From Cryobacterium roopkundense (lineage in GTDB: Bacteria; Actinomycetota; Actinomycetes; Actinomycetales; Microbacteriaceae), in NCBI RefSeq assembly GCF_014200405.1, contig NZ_JACHBQ010000001.1, positions 4,216,001-4,280,000 of the forward strand: a DNA stretch of 64,000 bases, given 5' to 3'. The translations under genes and the position numbers were made by a program. Under the pieces are notes generated by a model, which made no database searches, had not been told where the DNA came from, and worked only from the letters and a program-made list of their open reading frames with translations. Below, in pieces: positions 25,342-33,834 of the stretch (position 1 is the stretch's first letter; each line of letters opens with the position of its first letter).

Positions 25342-26268
25342 ATGACCTCTTCCCTCGCCACGACCGAGCAGCTCCGCATCGGCACGGCCCCAGACTCCTG
25401 GGGCGTCTGGTTTCCGAACGATCCGGGGCAGATCCCGTGGGAGCGCTTCCTCGACGAGGTGCAGACCGCCGGCTACCACTGGCTCGAACTCGGCCCTTTC
25501 GGCTACCTGCCCACCGACCCTGCCCAGCTCGAGGACGAGCTCGCCAAACGCGACCTCAAGCTCTCGGCCGGTACCGTCTTCACCGGATTCCACAAAGGTG
25601 ACGACCAGTGGAAGAGGGCCTGGGACCAGGCCCTCGACGTGGCCGGCCTCGTCTCCAAGCTCGGTGCCGAGCACCTCGTGGTGATCCCCGACCTCTGGCG
25701 CAGCGACGCCACCGCCGAGGTACTCGAGGCCCGCACCCTCGACAACGAACAGTGGCACAAGCTCGCCGCCGGTCACGACAAGCTCGGCAAGGCCCTGTTC
25801 GAGGAGTTCGGCATCAGCCAGCAGTTCCACTCGCACGCCGACAGCCACGTGGGAACCTACCGCGAGGTGGAGCGCTTCCTCGCCGAGACCAACGCGCAGT
25901 ACACCAACCTGTGCCTCGACACCGGCCACTTCGCCTACTACCTCGGCGACAACCTCAAGCTCATCGAGGCCTACCCCGACCGCATCGGCTACCTGCACCT
26001 CAAGCAGGTGGAGCCGCACATCCTCGCCGAGGCGCTCAAGAACGACCTGCCCTTCGCTGAGGCCGTCTCCCGCGGCGTCATGTGCGAACCGCCCCTCGGC
26101 GTGCCGGAGCTGGGCCCGATCGTCGAGGCCGTCAGCCGCATCAACCCCGAGATCTTCGCCATCGTCGAGCAGGACATGTACGGCTGCGACATCGACAACG
26201 GCCTGCCCATCGCTACGCGCACGCGTGAGCACATCTTCGGGTGCACCCGCGCCGCGCGCATCCGCTGA
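25342..26268 (+). CDS. iolE: Myo-inosose-2 dehydratase
   Basis: The 308-residue TIM barrel of the AP endonuclease 2 family has the IolE N-terminus TAPDSWGVWFPNDPGQ and metal-site motifs QQFHSHADSHVG, CLDTGHFAYY and YLHLKQVEP. It dehydrates scyllo-inosose to the dione used by IolD. It starts two bases after iolD, so it is in the same transcript. Confidence 0.92.
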   Translation: MTSSLATTEQLRIGTAPDSWGVWFPNDPGQIPWERFLDEVQTAGYHWLELGPFGYLPTDPAQLEDELAKRDLKLSAGTVFTGFHKGDDQWKRAWDQALDVAGLVSKLGAEHLVVIPDLWRSDATAEVLEARTLDNEQWHKLAAGHDKLGKALFEEFGISQQFHSHADSHVGTYREVERFLAETNAQYTNLCLDTGHFAYYLGDNLKLIEAYPDRIGYLHLKQVEPHILAEALKNDLPFAEAVSRGVMCEPPLGVPELGPIVEAVSRINPEIFAIVEQDMYGCDIDNGLPIATRTREHIFGCTRAARIR

Positions 26269-26313
26269 CCACTCGTAACCCCCAGAAACTTTCACTCATA
26301 GAGGAGTAAAACC

Positions 26314-27324
26314 ATGACAGACCTTCGTATTGCCGTTGTCGGCGCCGGCCAGATGGGCGCGGACCACATCAACCGCATCACCGAACGCATCGTGGGCGCC
26401 AGCGTGAGTGTTGTCGTCGAACCGGATGCCGCCCGCGGCGCCGCCGCGGCGGCCCTCGCTCCCGGGGCGGTCGCCCTGAGCAGCTTCGCCGAAGCCCTCG
26501 AGCGCGGCGACATCGACGCCGTGCTCGTGGCCACGCCCGGCCAATTCCACGAGACCGTGCTGCTACCCGCCCTCGCGGCCGGCCTGCCCATCCTGTGCGA
26601 AAAGCCGCTCACACAAGACCCGGTGTCGTCGCTGCGGGTGCTCGAGGCCGAGCAGGCCGGCGGCAAGAAGCTCATCCAGGTGGGCTTCATGCGCCGTTTC
26701 GACCGTGAGTACATGCAGCTGCGCGAGCTGATCGAGAACGGCAACGCCGGAGCCCTCCTTGCGATGCACTGCGCGCACCGCAACCCCACCACCGGCGAGG
26801 GCTACACCGACAGCATGCTCATCACCGACTCGGTCGTGCACGAGATCGACGTGGTGCGCTACCTCACCGACTCGCCGATCGTGGCCGTTGAGGTGAAGCG
26901 CCCCAAGCGCAACTCCCTCGCGCCGAGCTGGCTCAATGACCCGATTCTGGTGCTGCTCGAGACCGAGTCCGGCATCCTCGTGGACGTCGAGATGAACGTG
27001 AACATTCAGTTCGGCTACCAGGTGAAGACCGAGGCCGTGTTTGAGAAGGGCGTCGCCGAGATCGGGCGCACGGCCGGCCTCACCCGCTGGCAGGACGGCC
27101 GTATCTTCGGTGAGGAGCACACCACCTTCAAGACCCGCTTCGCCGACGCCTACGACGCCCAGATACAGCGCTGGGTCAACGCCACCAAGCGCGGCGAGAT
27201 CGACGGCCCAAGCGCGTGGGACGGCTACCTCGTTGCCGCGTCCTGCGAGGCCGGGGTCAAGGCCCAGCAGACCGGCGAGCGTGAAGAGGTCGTCTACGTG
27301 CCGCGCCCGGCCTTCTACAACTAG
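26314..27324 (+). CDS. iolG: Inositol 2-dehydrogenase
   Basis: The 336-residue Gfo/Idh/MocA-family NAD-dependent dehydrogenase has a Rossmann motif VVGAGQMGADHINRI at the N-terminus. The conserved EKPL motif (LCEKPLTQD) lies near residue 95, and catalytic-domain residues lie around SVVHEIDVVRYL (Asp and His). It oxidises myo-inositol to scyllo-inosose, the first step. A GAGGAG ribosome site lies just before the ATG. Confidence 0.9.
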   Translation: MTDLRIAVVGAGQMGADHINRITERIVGASVSVVVEPDAARGAAAAALAPGAVALSSFAEALERGDIDAVLVATPGQFHETVLLPALAAGLPILCEKPLTQDPVSSLRVLEAEQAGGKKLIQVGFMRRFDREYMQLRELIENGNAGALLAMHCAHRNPTTGEGYTDSMLITDSVVHEIDVVRYLTDSPIVAVEVKRPKRNSLAPSWLNDPILVLLETESGILVDVEMNVNIQFGYQVKTEAVFEKGVAEIGRTAGLTRWQDGRIFGEEHTTFKTRFADAYDAQIQRWVNATKRGEIDGPSAWDGYLVAASCEAGVKAQQTGEREEVVYVPRPAFYN

Positions 27325-27355
27325 CCTTCACCTATCAGCGTTCGAAAGGCCATCC

Positions 27356-28234
27356 GTGAAGATCGCGCTCGATCCCACCCCGTTCCACCACTCGCACTCG
27401 CTGCTCGAGTTTCCGCGCCTCGCCGCGGACCTCGGCTACGAGTGGCTGCAGCTCACGCCGCACGCCGACTTCATCCCGTTCTTTAACCACCCGAAGGCCG
27501 ACGATGAGCTCGTGCAGGCGTTCAAGAAGGCGTGCACGGATGCCGGGGTGGGCGTGGCATCCGTCCTGCCGGTTCTGCGCTGGTCCGGCCCAGACGAAGA
27601 CGCCCGCGAGGCGGCGGTTCGCTACTGGAAGCGCGCCATCCAGATCACGGTGGAGCTCGGGGTCGACACGATGAACACCGAGTTCAACGGGCGCCCCGAA
27701 CTGCCCGAGCAGTCGGAGCGGGCCTTCTACCGCTCGATGGAGGAGCTCGTTCCGATCATCGAAAGCGAGGGAATTCGGGTGCTGATCGACCCGCACCCCG
27801 ACGACTTCGTTGAAGACGGCCTCGCGGCGCTGCGCGTGATCCGCGGCATCAACTCGAAGAACTTTGGCTTCGTGTACGTTGCCTCGCACACCTTCCACTA
27901 CGGCAACAGCCCGCTTGAAATCATGCGCGCGGCCGGCGACAAACTCGGCCTCGTGCACGTGTCGGACACCATGGACCACAACGCCTCCCACGGCCTGCGC
28001 TACATCACCAACCCGCCCGGCAACGCCGTGCGGGTGCACCAGCACCTGAAAATGGGCGACGGCGACGTGAACTGGGGCGAGTTCTTCGGCGGGCTCAAGG
28101 AGATCGGGTTCCTCGAGCGCCCCGACACCGTGATGGTGTCGAGCGTGTTCGCCGAGGACGAGACGGCCGCCGAAACCGCCATCTACCAGCGCGAGCTGAT
28201 GCGGGACTCCGTCGCGAGCCTGATCGGGACCTGA
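27356..28234 (+). CDS. IolH/IolI-like sugar phosphate isomerase/epimerase
   Basis: The 292-residue TIM-barrel protein of the xylose-isomerase-like family starts at GTG 27356 (GAAAGG 7 nt before). Motifs include LALDPTPFHHS-like strand 1, MNTEFNGRPELPEQSE, VLIDPHPDDFVEDG, and LVHVSDTMDHNASHG with metal-binding His/Asp/Glu. It closes the iol operon. IolI interconverts inososes and IolH is a related protein of uncertain function. The sequence alone does not separate them. Confidence 0.82.
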   Translation: MKIALDPTPFHHSHSLLEFPRLAADLGYEWLQLTPHADFIPFFNHPKADDELVQAFKKACTDAGVGVASVLPVLRWSGPDEDAREAAVRYWKRAIQITVELGVDTMNTEFNGRPELPEQSERAFYRSMEELVPIIESEGIRVLIDPHPDDFVEDGLAALRVIRGINSKNFGFVYVASHTFHYGNSPLEIMRAAGDKLGLVHVSDTMDHNASHGLRYITNPPGNAVRVHQHLKMGDGDVNWGEFFGGLKEIGFLERPDTVMVSSVFAEDETAAETAIYQRELMRDSVASLIGT

Positions 28235-28249
28235 ACGGTTCACCGGATC

Positions 28250-28259
28250 CGACAGGACA
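28250..28259 (-). promoter_or_regulatory. Degenerate IolR-type site before the dead transporter gene
   Basis: Read on the minus strand as TGTCCTGTCG it matches 8 of 10 positions of KGWCHTRACA. The following CATATGAAA..ATAAAG resembles the sequence downstream of the iolC operator. It probably once controlled the transporter gene that is now a pseudogene. Confidence 0.35.
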
Positions 28260-28355
28260 TACTGTCATATGAAACGATAAAGTGAAGATCTTGGGCCACC
28301 GCAGCGGTCCAGACAAAACAGTCGAGATGACCCGTGCCGATACTCATGGTGCGGT

Positions 28356-28755
28356 GTGGGAAACCTGGTTCGTCCTTACACCATCTTGTTTCTCGTCGTT
28401 GCGTTCGTCTGCGCCGTACAAACGTTCCTCAACATTGCGATCGGGGTCTATCTGTCGGAAGTCTTTCCGCTGCATTTGCGCGGCTTCGGCATCGGCGTGT
28501 CGATCATTGCCCTGTGGGTGACGAACCGCGTTCTCTCGCTCTAGTTCCTCAGCCTGGTTGAGGCTGCAGGCATCACGGGGACATTCTTCCTGAGCGCCGC
28601 TACGGGGGTGCTCTCTCTGGTCTTCGTGGCAACGCAAACAGCGGATCCACGTGGACGCAGCCTCGAAGCTCGAGGAGAACGTGACGACCGGCGCTATCTG
28701 CGCGGTGTCCGGCGAGCGTGACGAAGTCGTCTACGTGCCGCTTGTGACTGCGTGA
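28356..28755 (+). pseudogene. Decayed sugar-porter (MFS) inositol transporter, C-terminal part
   Basis: This is the C-terminal portion of a sugar porter. YTILFLVVAFVCAVQTFL, YLSEVFPLHLRGFGIGVSII and WVTNRVLSL come before a TAG at 28542-28544. FLSLVEAAGITGTFFLSAAT, LVFVATQTADPRGRSLE and, after a frameshift, LEENVTTGAI follow. The EVFPLHLRG and PRGRSLE motifs are those of MFS sugar/inositol transporters. The final residues (SGERDEVVYVP) resemble the iolG C-terminus instead, so a recombination scar is likely. The N-terminal half is absent. Position fits a former iolT. Confidence 0.7.
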
Positions 28756-28776
28756 ACGTTCGCGTGGTACTGCAAG

Positions 28777-29556
28777 TCACACAGGGCGGGGTGTGCCGGC
28801 CGATGCGGTGGTGCCGCCGTCGACCGGCAGGATGGCGCCGGTGATATAACCGGCGTCCGGGCTTGCGATGAAGAGCACGGCGCGGGCTATGTCTGCTGGT
28901 GTCGCCGCCCGGCCGAGAGCGACGCGGTCCAACAACCGCGCGGAGAAGTTTGGATCGTCGAGCCGCGCCTGAGTGAGTCGGGAGGCCGTGAACGCGGGGG
29001 CGATCACATTGGCGCGAACACCGAACTCGCCGAGGTCGAGCGCGAGGCTCTGCACCAGGGCGTTGACCGCGCCTTTTGTCGCGTTGTAGGCGAACTGTTT
29101 CCAGTCCCCGCGTATGCCCGAGACCGAGGAGATCGCCACGAGGTTGCCTCTGGTCGCCTTCAGCGCCGGCGCGCTCGCGCGTACGAGGGTGATGAGCGAG
29201 TCCAGGTTGACCCCACGCATGCGCTCCCAGGCGTCGTCTTCGAACGAAGCTATGTCGCTCGGTTCGCTTGTGCCGGCATTGCTCACCACCACGTCGAGTC
29301 GCCCGAAGCGGCCGATGATGGCGTCGACGGCGGTCTCCACCGCCGGCCGCGAAGTGACGTCGGTGACGAGCGCGAGACTGCGCTCGGCAGGAAAGTCGTT
29401 CACAGCATCCAAGAGGGTCTGCTGGGTGCGGCCGAGTACAGCGACGCTCGCACCCTGTTCCAGGAAGGCACGCGCAATCGCCCGGCCGATCCCGGAGCCA
29501 GCGCCCGTGACGAGCACGACTGTGCCCGCGTACGGGTAGGTCGCCCAGGCGATCAC
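28777..29556 (-). CDS. Short-chain dehydrogenase/reductase
   Basis: The 259-residue classical SDR has cofactor motif TGAGSGIGRA (about 16-25), NNAG-type VSNAG near residue 90, catalytic SSVSGIRGDW followed by YNATK (Ser, Tyr, Lys) and C-terminal GAILPVDGG. GTG 29556 overlaps the stop of the upstream TIM-barrel gene (GTGA), so the longer upstream frame is rejected. In this island it is a candidate for oxidising or epimerising a cyclitol or polyol. The substrate is unknown. Confidence 0.85.
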   Translation of the reverse strand: MIAWATYPYAGTVVLVTGAGSGIGRAIARAFLEQGASVAVLGRTQQTLLDAVNDFPAERSLALVTDVTSRPAVETAVDAIIGRFGRLDVVVSNAGTSEPSDIASFEDDAWERMRGVNLDSLITLVRASAPALKATRGNLVAISSVSGIRGDWKQFAYNATKGAVNALVQSLALDLGEFGVRANVIAPAFTASRLTQARLDDPNFSARLLDRVALGRAATPADIARAVLFIASPDAGYITGAILPVDGGTTASAGTPRPV

Positions 29557-30566
29557 TGCCGGAGTGAGGCGTGTAGCGCGGCGTCCGCTGCGAGCAGCAC
29601 GCTCGCGGCGACTTCCAACCCTTCCAGCCGGCCGAGTTCGGTGTCTTCGTGCTCGATGTTGACGAGCATGTCGGGGTCTACGGCGTGCAGGGCACGCAGG
29701 AACTCCGTCCAGTACGCGGTGTCGTGACCTTTGCCGAGTGCGACAAAGTCCCAGGCGGCGTCTTTCGGCCATTCGTTTGCCCATTCGTCGCCGCCCAGAT
29801 TGGTGCGGGGCTCAGTTGGGGAGAGGCGGCGGAAGCGGTTGTCGAGCACGCCATAGATGGCTGCGTTCTCGACGTTCACTCGTACGTCCTTGGCGGCGGC
29901 CTGGAAGACCAGCGGACCGAGATTCTTGACGACCGCCACCGGGTCCATCTGCTGCCAGAACAGATGGCTCGCGTCGAGTTCCACGCCGATGTTCGTCGCG
30001 GCGGTGCGCTCGACGAGGGTGCGGATGTCGGCCGGATTGAACACGAGGTTCTGCGGGTGCAGTTCGAGGGCAACTTTGACATCGAGGTCATGGGCCAGAC
30101 GGTCGATCTCTTTCCAGAACCTGGCGGCGACCTCCCACTGGTAGTCGAGCACGTCGAGGGCTGCCGAGTTCCAGGCATTGACGATCCAGTTTGGCTGGCT
30201 TGCGCCGGGCTCGCCCCCGGGCAGGCCCGACATGGTGATGACCCGGTGCTGGCCGAGGCGGTTGGCGAGTCTGATCGAACGTCGCACGTCTTCCGCGTGC
30301 TTGTCTCGGATCGTGGGGTTCGGGTGCAGCGGGTTGCCGTTGCAGTTCAGGCCTGCGATGGACACGCCCGTTCCCGCGAACAGCCCGAGAAAGTCGTCGC
30401 GCGCGGCGTCGCTCGTCAGGATGTCCTCGAAGCTGGGGATGTGTACGGCGGGCAGGAACCCGCCGGAGTTGAGTTCGAGACCGGTCAGACCGAGGTTGGC
30501 GACGACCTCGATGGCCTCCGGGAGGGTGCGGTCGTGCAGAATTGCGTTGTAGACACCGAGCTTCAT
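29553..30566 (-). CDS. Sugar phosphate isomerase/epimerase (TIM barrel)
   Basis: The 337-residue protein starts MKLGVYNAILHDRTLPEAIE. Barrel motifs are LGLTGLELNSGGFLP, KVALELHPQNLVF (metal Glu/His), GVELDASHLFWQQMDP (Asp/His), FQAAAKDVR and VNIEHEDTELG. These are the metal ligands of the xylose-isomerase-like family. It forms a two-gene operon with the SDR, and an IolR-type site lies 45 bp upstream of its start. It is probably an inosose or keto-sugar isomerase. The substrate is inferred only from context. Confidence 0.82.
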   Translation of the reverse strand: MKLGVYNAILHDRTLPEAIEVVANLGLTGLELNSGGFLPAVHIPSFEDILTSDAARDDFLGLFAGTGVSIAGLNCNGNPLHPNPTIRDKHAEDVRRSIRLANRLGQHRVITMSGLPGGEPGASQPNWIVNAWNSAALDVLDYQWEVAARFWKEIDRLAHDLDVKVALELHPQNLVFNPADIRTLVERTAATNIGVELDASHLFWQQMDPVAVVKNLGPLVFQAAAKDVRVNVENAAIYGVLDNRFRRLSPTEPRTNLGGDEWANEWPKDAAWDFVALGKGHDTAYWTEFLRALHAVDPDMLVNIEHEDTELGRLEGLEVAASVLLAADAALHASLRQ

Positions 30567-30610
30567 TGCATAATCATCTCTCTTGGGCCGCGCGCGACAA
30601 TGAATATCTT

Positions 30611-30620
30611 TGTCCTGACA
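30611..30620. promoter_or_regulatory. IolR-type box upstream of the TIM-barrel/SDR operon
   Basis: TGTCCTGACA fits KGWCHTRACA exactly and differs from the iolC operator core at one base. It lies 45 bp before the start at 30566, in the only promoter-sized gap of this operon. Confidence 0.6.
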
Positions 30621-30658
30621 ATACTACATAGGAGTGCAATGGCGCAAGAGAATCCGCC

Positions 30659-31405
30659 CTATAAATCTGTGAGGCGGGCCGAGACCGAATTGGCGAGCCA
30701 GGCAACGAGGGTGCCGCTGAGTTCGGCGCTCGTGGACGGGTCGAACCCGCGCGGGTCCGGGCCGAAAATTCCCCAGAGCGGATGCCGCGGGTCGTGCCGG
30801 TAATCCCCCATCGGGTTGCTATGTGGGTCGATGCCGGGATGATCCGCCGCAGAGGGCAAGCGCTCCAGGTGCACGAGGTCCGGCCAGAAGGAGTGCAGGA
30901 GTGTGGTTTCGAAGAGCCCGGCGTGATCCGGGGCCAGGGGCGCGGTCTCGCAGCGGTTCACCCCGGTGGCGAGTACGTCCATGGTGCGTTCGGCCTGGCG
31001 CCACGCCGAGGCGATCTCATCGATCATGGCCAGCTGCTCTGGGGCGAAATGACCGGTGAAGATCACCGCGAGCCGAAAGCCGAAGTGTTCCAGCCGAGCG
31101 AGGGTGTGCTCCAGGTGTGCGCGGACCCCCGCCGCTGACGTCATCATGATCGTCCAGGGGTAGTCGGAGTGCCCGCCTCCGACGCCCTGATAGACCGGCG
31201 GTAGCACGACGCCCCCGCATGCCATGGCCGCTCCGACACATACGCCGTGCGCGTTGAGGGCGTCGAGCCCAATGGGCAGGTGTGCACTGTGAAACTCGAG
31301 GCTGCCGAGCGGCAGATAGGCCACGGGGCAGGCCCGCACGGCGGCCTCCAGTTCGGCGGGGGCCAGATATTCGGCCCGCACGTCGGGCGTTTTGGCGTTC
31401 GTCAC
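30659..31405 (-). CDS. Creatininase-family metal-dependent amidohydrolase
   Basis: The 248-residue protein has creatininase motifs. LPLGSLEFHSAHLPIGLDAL carries the Glu, His and Asp metal ligands, and GGHSDYPWTIMM, FTGHFAPEQ and DHAGLFETTLLHSF follow. Members hydrolyse cyclic amides or carry out related ring hydrolyses (creatininase, MftE, 3-dehydro-inosose-type reactions in some inositol clusters). It starts at GTG 31405, overlapping the aldo-keto reductase stop. It is the last gene of the P450 operon. Substrate is not deducible. Confidence 0.85.
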   Translation of the reverse strand: MTNAKTPDVRAEYLAPAELEAAVRACPVAYLPLGSLEFHSAHLPIGLDALNAHGVCVGAAMACGGVVLPPVYQGVGGGHSDYPWTIMMTSAAGVRAHLEHTLARLEHFGFRLAVIFTGHFAPEQLAMIDEIASAWRQAERTMDVLATGVNRCETAPLAPDHAGLFETTLLHSFWPDLVHLERLPSAADHPGIDPHSNPMGDYRHDPRHPLWGIFGPDPRGFDPSTSAELSGTLVAWLANSVSARLTDL

Positions 31406-32376
31406 TTGTAGTAGTTTCGCGGCCAGTTGTGCTCGGCCAGCTGGTCACTCAGCTCCTGCGGGAACGGCACGCCGTCGGAGTACGAGACGTTACGGTCCAC
31501 GTGATCCCGGGTACGAATGCCTGCGATGACGGTCGACACGTGCGGCGAACTCAGCGTGTACCGCATGGCAGCCTCGGCGAGCGTGGGGAAGTAGGGAGCG
31601 CACAGCTTCTTGAGGGCCTCCACGCGTCCCAGGGTTTCAGCGAAGCGGTCACCGCGAAACAACTGGTGCTGCACCGAGCCTTCCTCCCAGGTGGCGTAGG
31701 TGTCTTCGGTCCAGCGACCGCTGAGCGACCCTGAATCGAAGGCCACGCGGTCGATGAACGCGGTACCGCTCTCCGCGCCGGCCGGGAACAGCTCGTGGGT
31801 CGGCCGCTGCTCGAACAGGTTGAAGATCACCTGGATCGAGTCCACGAGCCCGAGCCTGGCAATCTCGACGCCTTCATCCGGGCGGTGGTCGCGAATGGAG
31901 ACGCCGATCTTGTCGATCTTGCCCTCCACCCGAAGGGCGTTCAGGGTTTCCAGCCAGTCGAGGTTCTGCACGCCGTCGGAAAACCAGCCGTGAAGCTGCA
32001 GCAGATCGAGACGTTCCACACCCAGGCGTGTGAGGGCAAGTTCCACGCCCTTGCGGAGATGCCACTCGGGGTAGCGACCACTCATCAGCGGGTGGCCCTC
32101 GTCGGCGCTCGGCCACACCGTGGGCTGAATCTTCGTCGCGACATGGATTCTGTCGCCGCTCCAGCGCCGCAGGGACTCGCCGATCACTTCCTCGCTGTGG
32201 CCGGCGCCGTAGAGCTCGGCCGTATCCACGAAGTTGATGCCCTGGGCGTAGGCATGCAGCAGGGTGCGCACCGACTCTTCATCGTCGACGGTGCCCCATT
32301 GCCCACCGAGTTGCCAGCCGCCGAAGGAGATTTCGCTGACCTTCCACCCGGTTCGGCCGAAATCACGATACTGCAT
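31402..32376 (-). CDS. Aldo/keto reductase
   Basis: The 324-residue (beta/alpha)8 NADPH oxidoreductase has the tetrad residues in INFVDTAELYGAGHSEE (Asp, Tyr), Lys in VATKIQ and His in LLQLHGWF. The NADP site is GIRTRDHVDRN. It starts at ATG 32376, sharing one base with the P450 stop. The coupled position after P450 suggests it acts on the P450 product or reduces the aldehyde or ketone released. That is inference. Confidence 0.88.
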   Translation of the reverse strand: MQYRDFGRTGWKVSEISFGGWQLGGQWGTVDDEESVRTLLHAYAQGINFVDTAELYGAGHSEEVIGESLRRWSGDRIHVATKIQPTVWPSADEGHPLMSGRYPEWHLRKGVELALTRLGVERLDLLQLHGWFSDGVQNLDWLETLNALRVEGKIDKIGVSIRDHRPDEGVEIARLGLVDSIQVIFNLFEQRPTHELFPAGAESGTAFIDRVAFDSGSLSGRWTEDTYATWEEGSVQHQLFRGDRFAETLGRVEALKKLCAPYFPTLAEAAMRYTLSSPHVSTVIAGIRTRDHVDRNVSYSDGVPFPQELSDQLAEHNWPRNYYK

Positions 32377-33695
32377 CAGCTGAACTTCACGGGAAGCACG
32401 GCAAAACCACGCACCATCTGCTTCACCCAGCGCTCGGGGGTACCCACGATACGAACGGACGGTCCGGCGAGCAGGGTTTCCATCGCCACCCGGGTCGCGA
32501 GCCGGGCCAGAGGGGAACCCATGCACGCGTGGATACCGTCTCCGAACGACATGATTCGGTTCTTAGGGGTGAACGCGCGGCTGAGGTCGAACGCGTCAGG
32601 GTTCTCGAACACGCGCTCATCGCGATTTGCGGAGCCCAACAACAGCATCACGCGCGAATCAGCGGGGATGGTAACGCCGCCGATGACGACCTCAGACGTG
32701 GTCTGCCGAGACAGGTTCTGGCCCGGAGTGTCGTAGCGCAGAGTCTCTTCGACGAACGCGCCGATCAGTTCTGGGTGGTCACGCAGGTGCTGCTGCAAGG
32801 CCGGGAACTTGTCGAGCACCGCGATGCAGTTGGTAATGAGCGCGGCGGGGGCATCGATCGCGGCGGACAGAATCAGGTGCGACAGACCGACCTGTTCTTC
32901 CTGCTCGACCTTTCCCTTTGCGACACCCAGCAGGATCTGCGTGATCGCGTCCGAGCTGGCGGTGTCTGCACCGGCTTCGATGTCATGGCGTCGTTGCTCG
33001 ACGACCTCATGAATGTGAAGCTCGGTCTCCTGGTTGGATGCGGCGGCGTCGTCGGGCACGCCGAACTCGCCCACGGTTCGCTGCATGGCGCGCCAGAGGT
33101 GGTCCTGCAGCATGGCGTTGTCTTCGGCGGGCATACCCACCAGATTGGTGGCGGCGGCAATCGCGAGGGGAAGCGCGAATTCCGCGGTGAAATCCCCGCC
33201 GCCGTTCTCATGCATCTGCGCGAGTAGATTCTGCGAGAATTCACGCATACCGTCTTCCTTGGCGAGGATCTCTCGTGCGGCGAACACTCGGCGCACGGAG
33301 GCCCGCAGCGCGGTGTGCCGGGGCGGGTCCTGGGCCACAAGGTTGCCGCTGCCGTATGAGTCGTGGGTTCCATCGACGTCATTGCCGAAGGCGTTGATCA
33401 TCTGCTCGTAGTTCTTCAGGCCGGCCTGTACGTCGTCGTAGCGCGAAATCACGTAGAGGTTGCGGTCGGCGTTGTAGTACACGGGTGCTTCATCGCGTAG
33501 GCGACGGTAGAGGTCGTAGGGGTGGTCATAGGCCGCGTACGACAGCGGGTCGTAGTGCACTGTCAGGTGCGTCACATCGGAGCCGGAAGCGGCCGACTCG
33601 TGGGGCGGGCGGCCCGCGGGAACTGTTGGCGCAGTGGCTCCGGGGAAGGGGCAGCCCTGGTTTGTCGGAGCGTTGGATTCGGCGGCTAGCGTCAT
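32376..33695 (-). CDS. Cytochrome P450 with an atypical I-helix
   Basis: The 439-residue class I bacterial P450 has the haem-ligand motif FGDGIHACMG with C391 and the K-helix EETLR (about 316-320). The PERF-like region is present. The I-helix reads SAAIDAPAAL (about 277-286): the acid D281 is kept, but the usual following Thr is Ala. Such replacements are known in P450s that use substrate-assisted proton delivery. The start is ATG 33695 or GTG 33707; neither has a clear ribosome site. It heads the operon with an aldo-keto reductase and a creatininase. It is divergent from its likely redox partners, a ferredoxin-reductase-type flavoprotein and a flavodoxin. Confidence 0.92.
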   Translation of the reverse strand: MTLAAESNAPTNQGCPFPGATAPTVPAGRPPHESAASGSDVTHLTVHYDPLSYAAYDHPYDLYRRLRDEAPVYYNADRNLYVISRYDDVQAGLKNYEQMINAFGNDVDGTHDSYGSGNLVAQDPPRHTALRASVRRVFAAREILAKEDGMREFSQNLLAQMHENGGGDFTAEFALPLAIAAATNLVGMPAEDNAMLQDHLWRAMQRTVGEFGVPDDAAASNQETELHIHEVVEQRRHDIEAGADTASSDAITQILLGVAKGKVEQEEQVGLSHLILSAAIDAPAALITNCIAVLDKFPALQQHLRDHPELIGAFVEETLRYDTPGQNLSRQTTSEVVIGGVTIPADSRVMLLLGSANRDERVFENPDAFDLSRAFTPKNRIMSFGDGIHACMGSPLARLATRVAMETLLAGPSVRIVGTPERWVKQMVRGFAVLPVKFS

Positions 33696-33752
33696 GGGGT
33701 AAGCCACACTTTCACGATTCAGGTCGGCTCTGCACGGGCGATTTCACCAGAG

Positions 33753-33768
33753 ACTAGCACGTGCTAGT
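33753..33768. promoter_or_regulatory. Perfect 16-bp palindrome between P450 and reductase genes
   Basis: ACTAGCACGTGCTAGT is self-complementary over all 16 bases with a central CG, as in many LacI-family operators. It lies in the divergent promoter region and may be bound by the LacI regulator encoded at 35652-36683 or by another factor. Confidence 0.5.
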
Positions 33769-33782
33769 AAATAATGCTATGT

Positions 33783-33792
33783 TGACCTGACA
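33783..33792. promoter_or_regulatory. IolR-type box in the P450/reductase divergent promoter
   Basis: TGACCTGACA fits KGWCHTRACA exactly. It lies 88 bp from the P450 start and 43 bp from the reductase start, so it could control both directions. It links this redox module to the inositol regulon. Confidence 0.55.
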
Positions 33793-33834
33793 AAGGGGGA
33801 ATCATCCCGCAAGAACTGCAAGGGAGCAGCGCGC

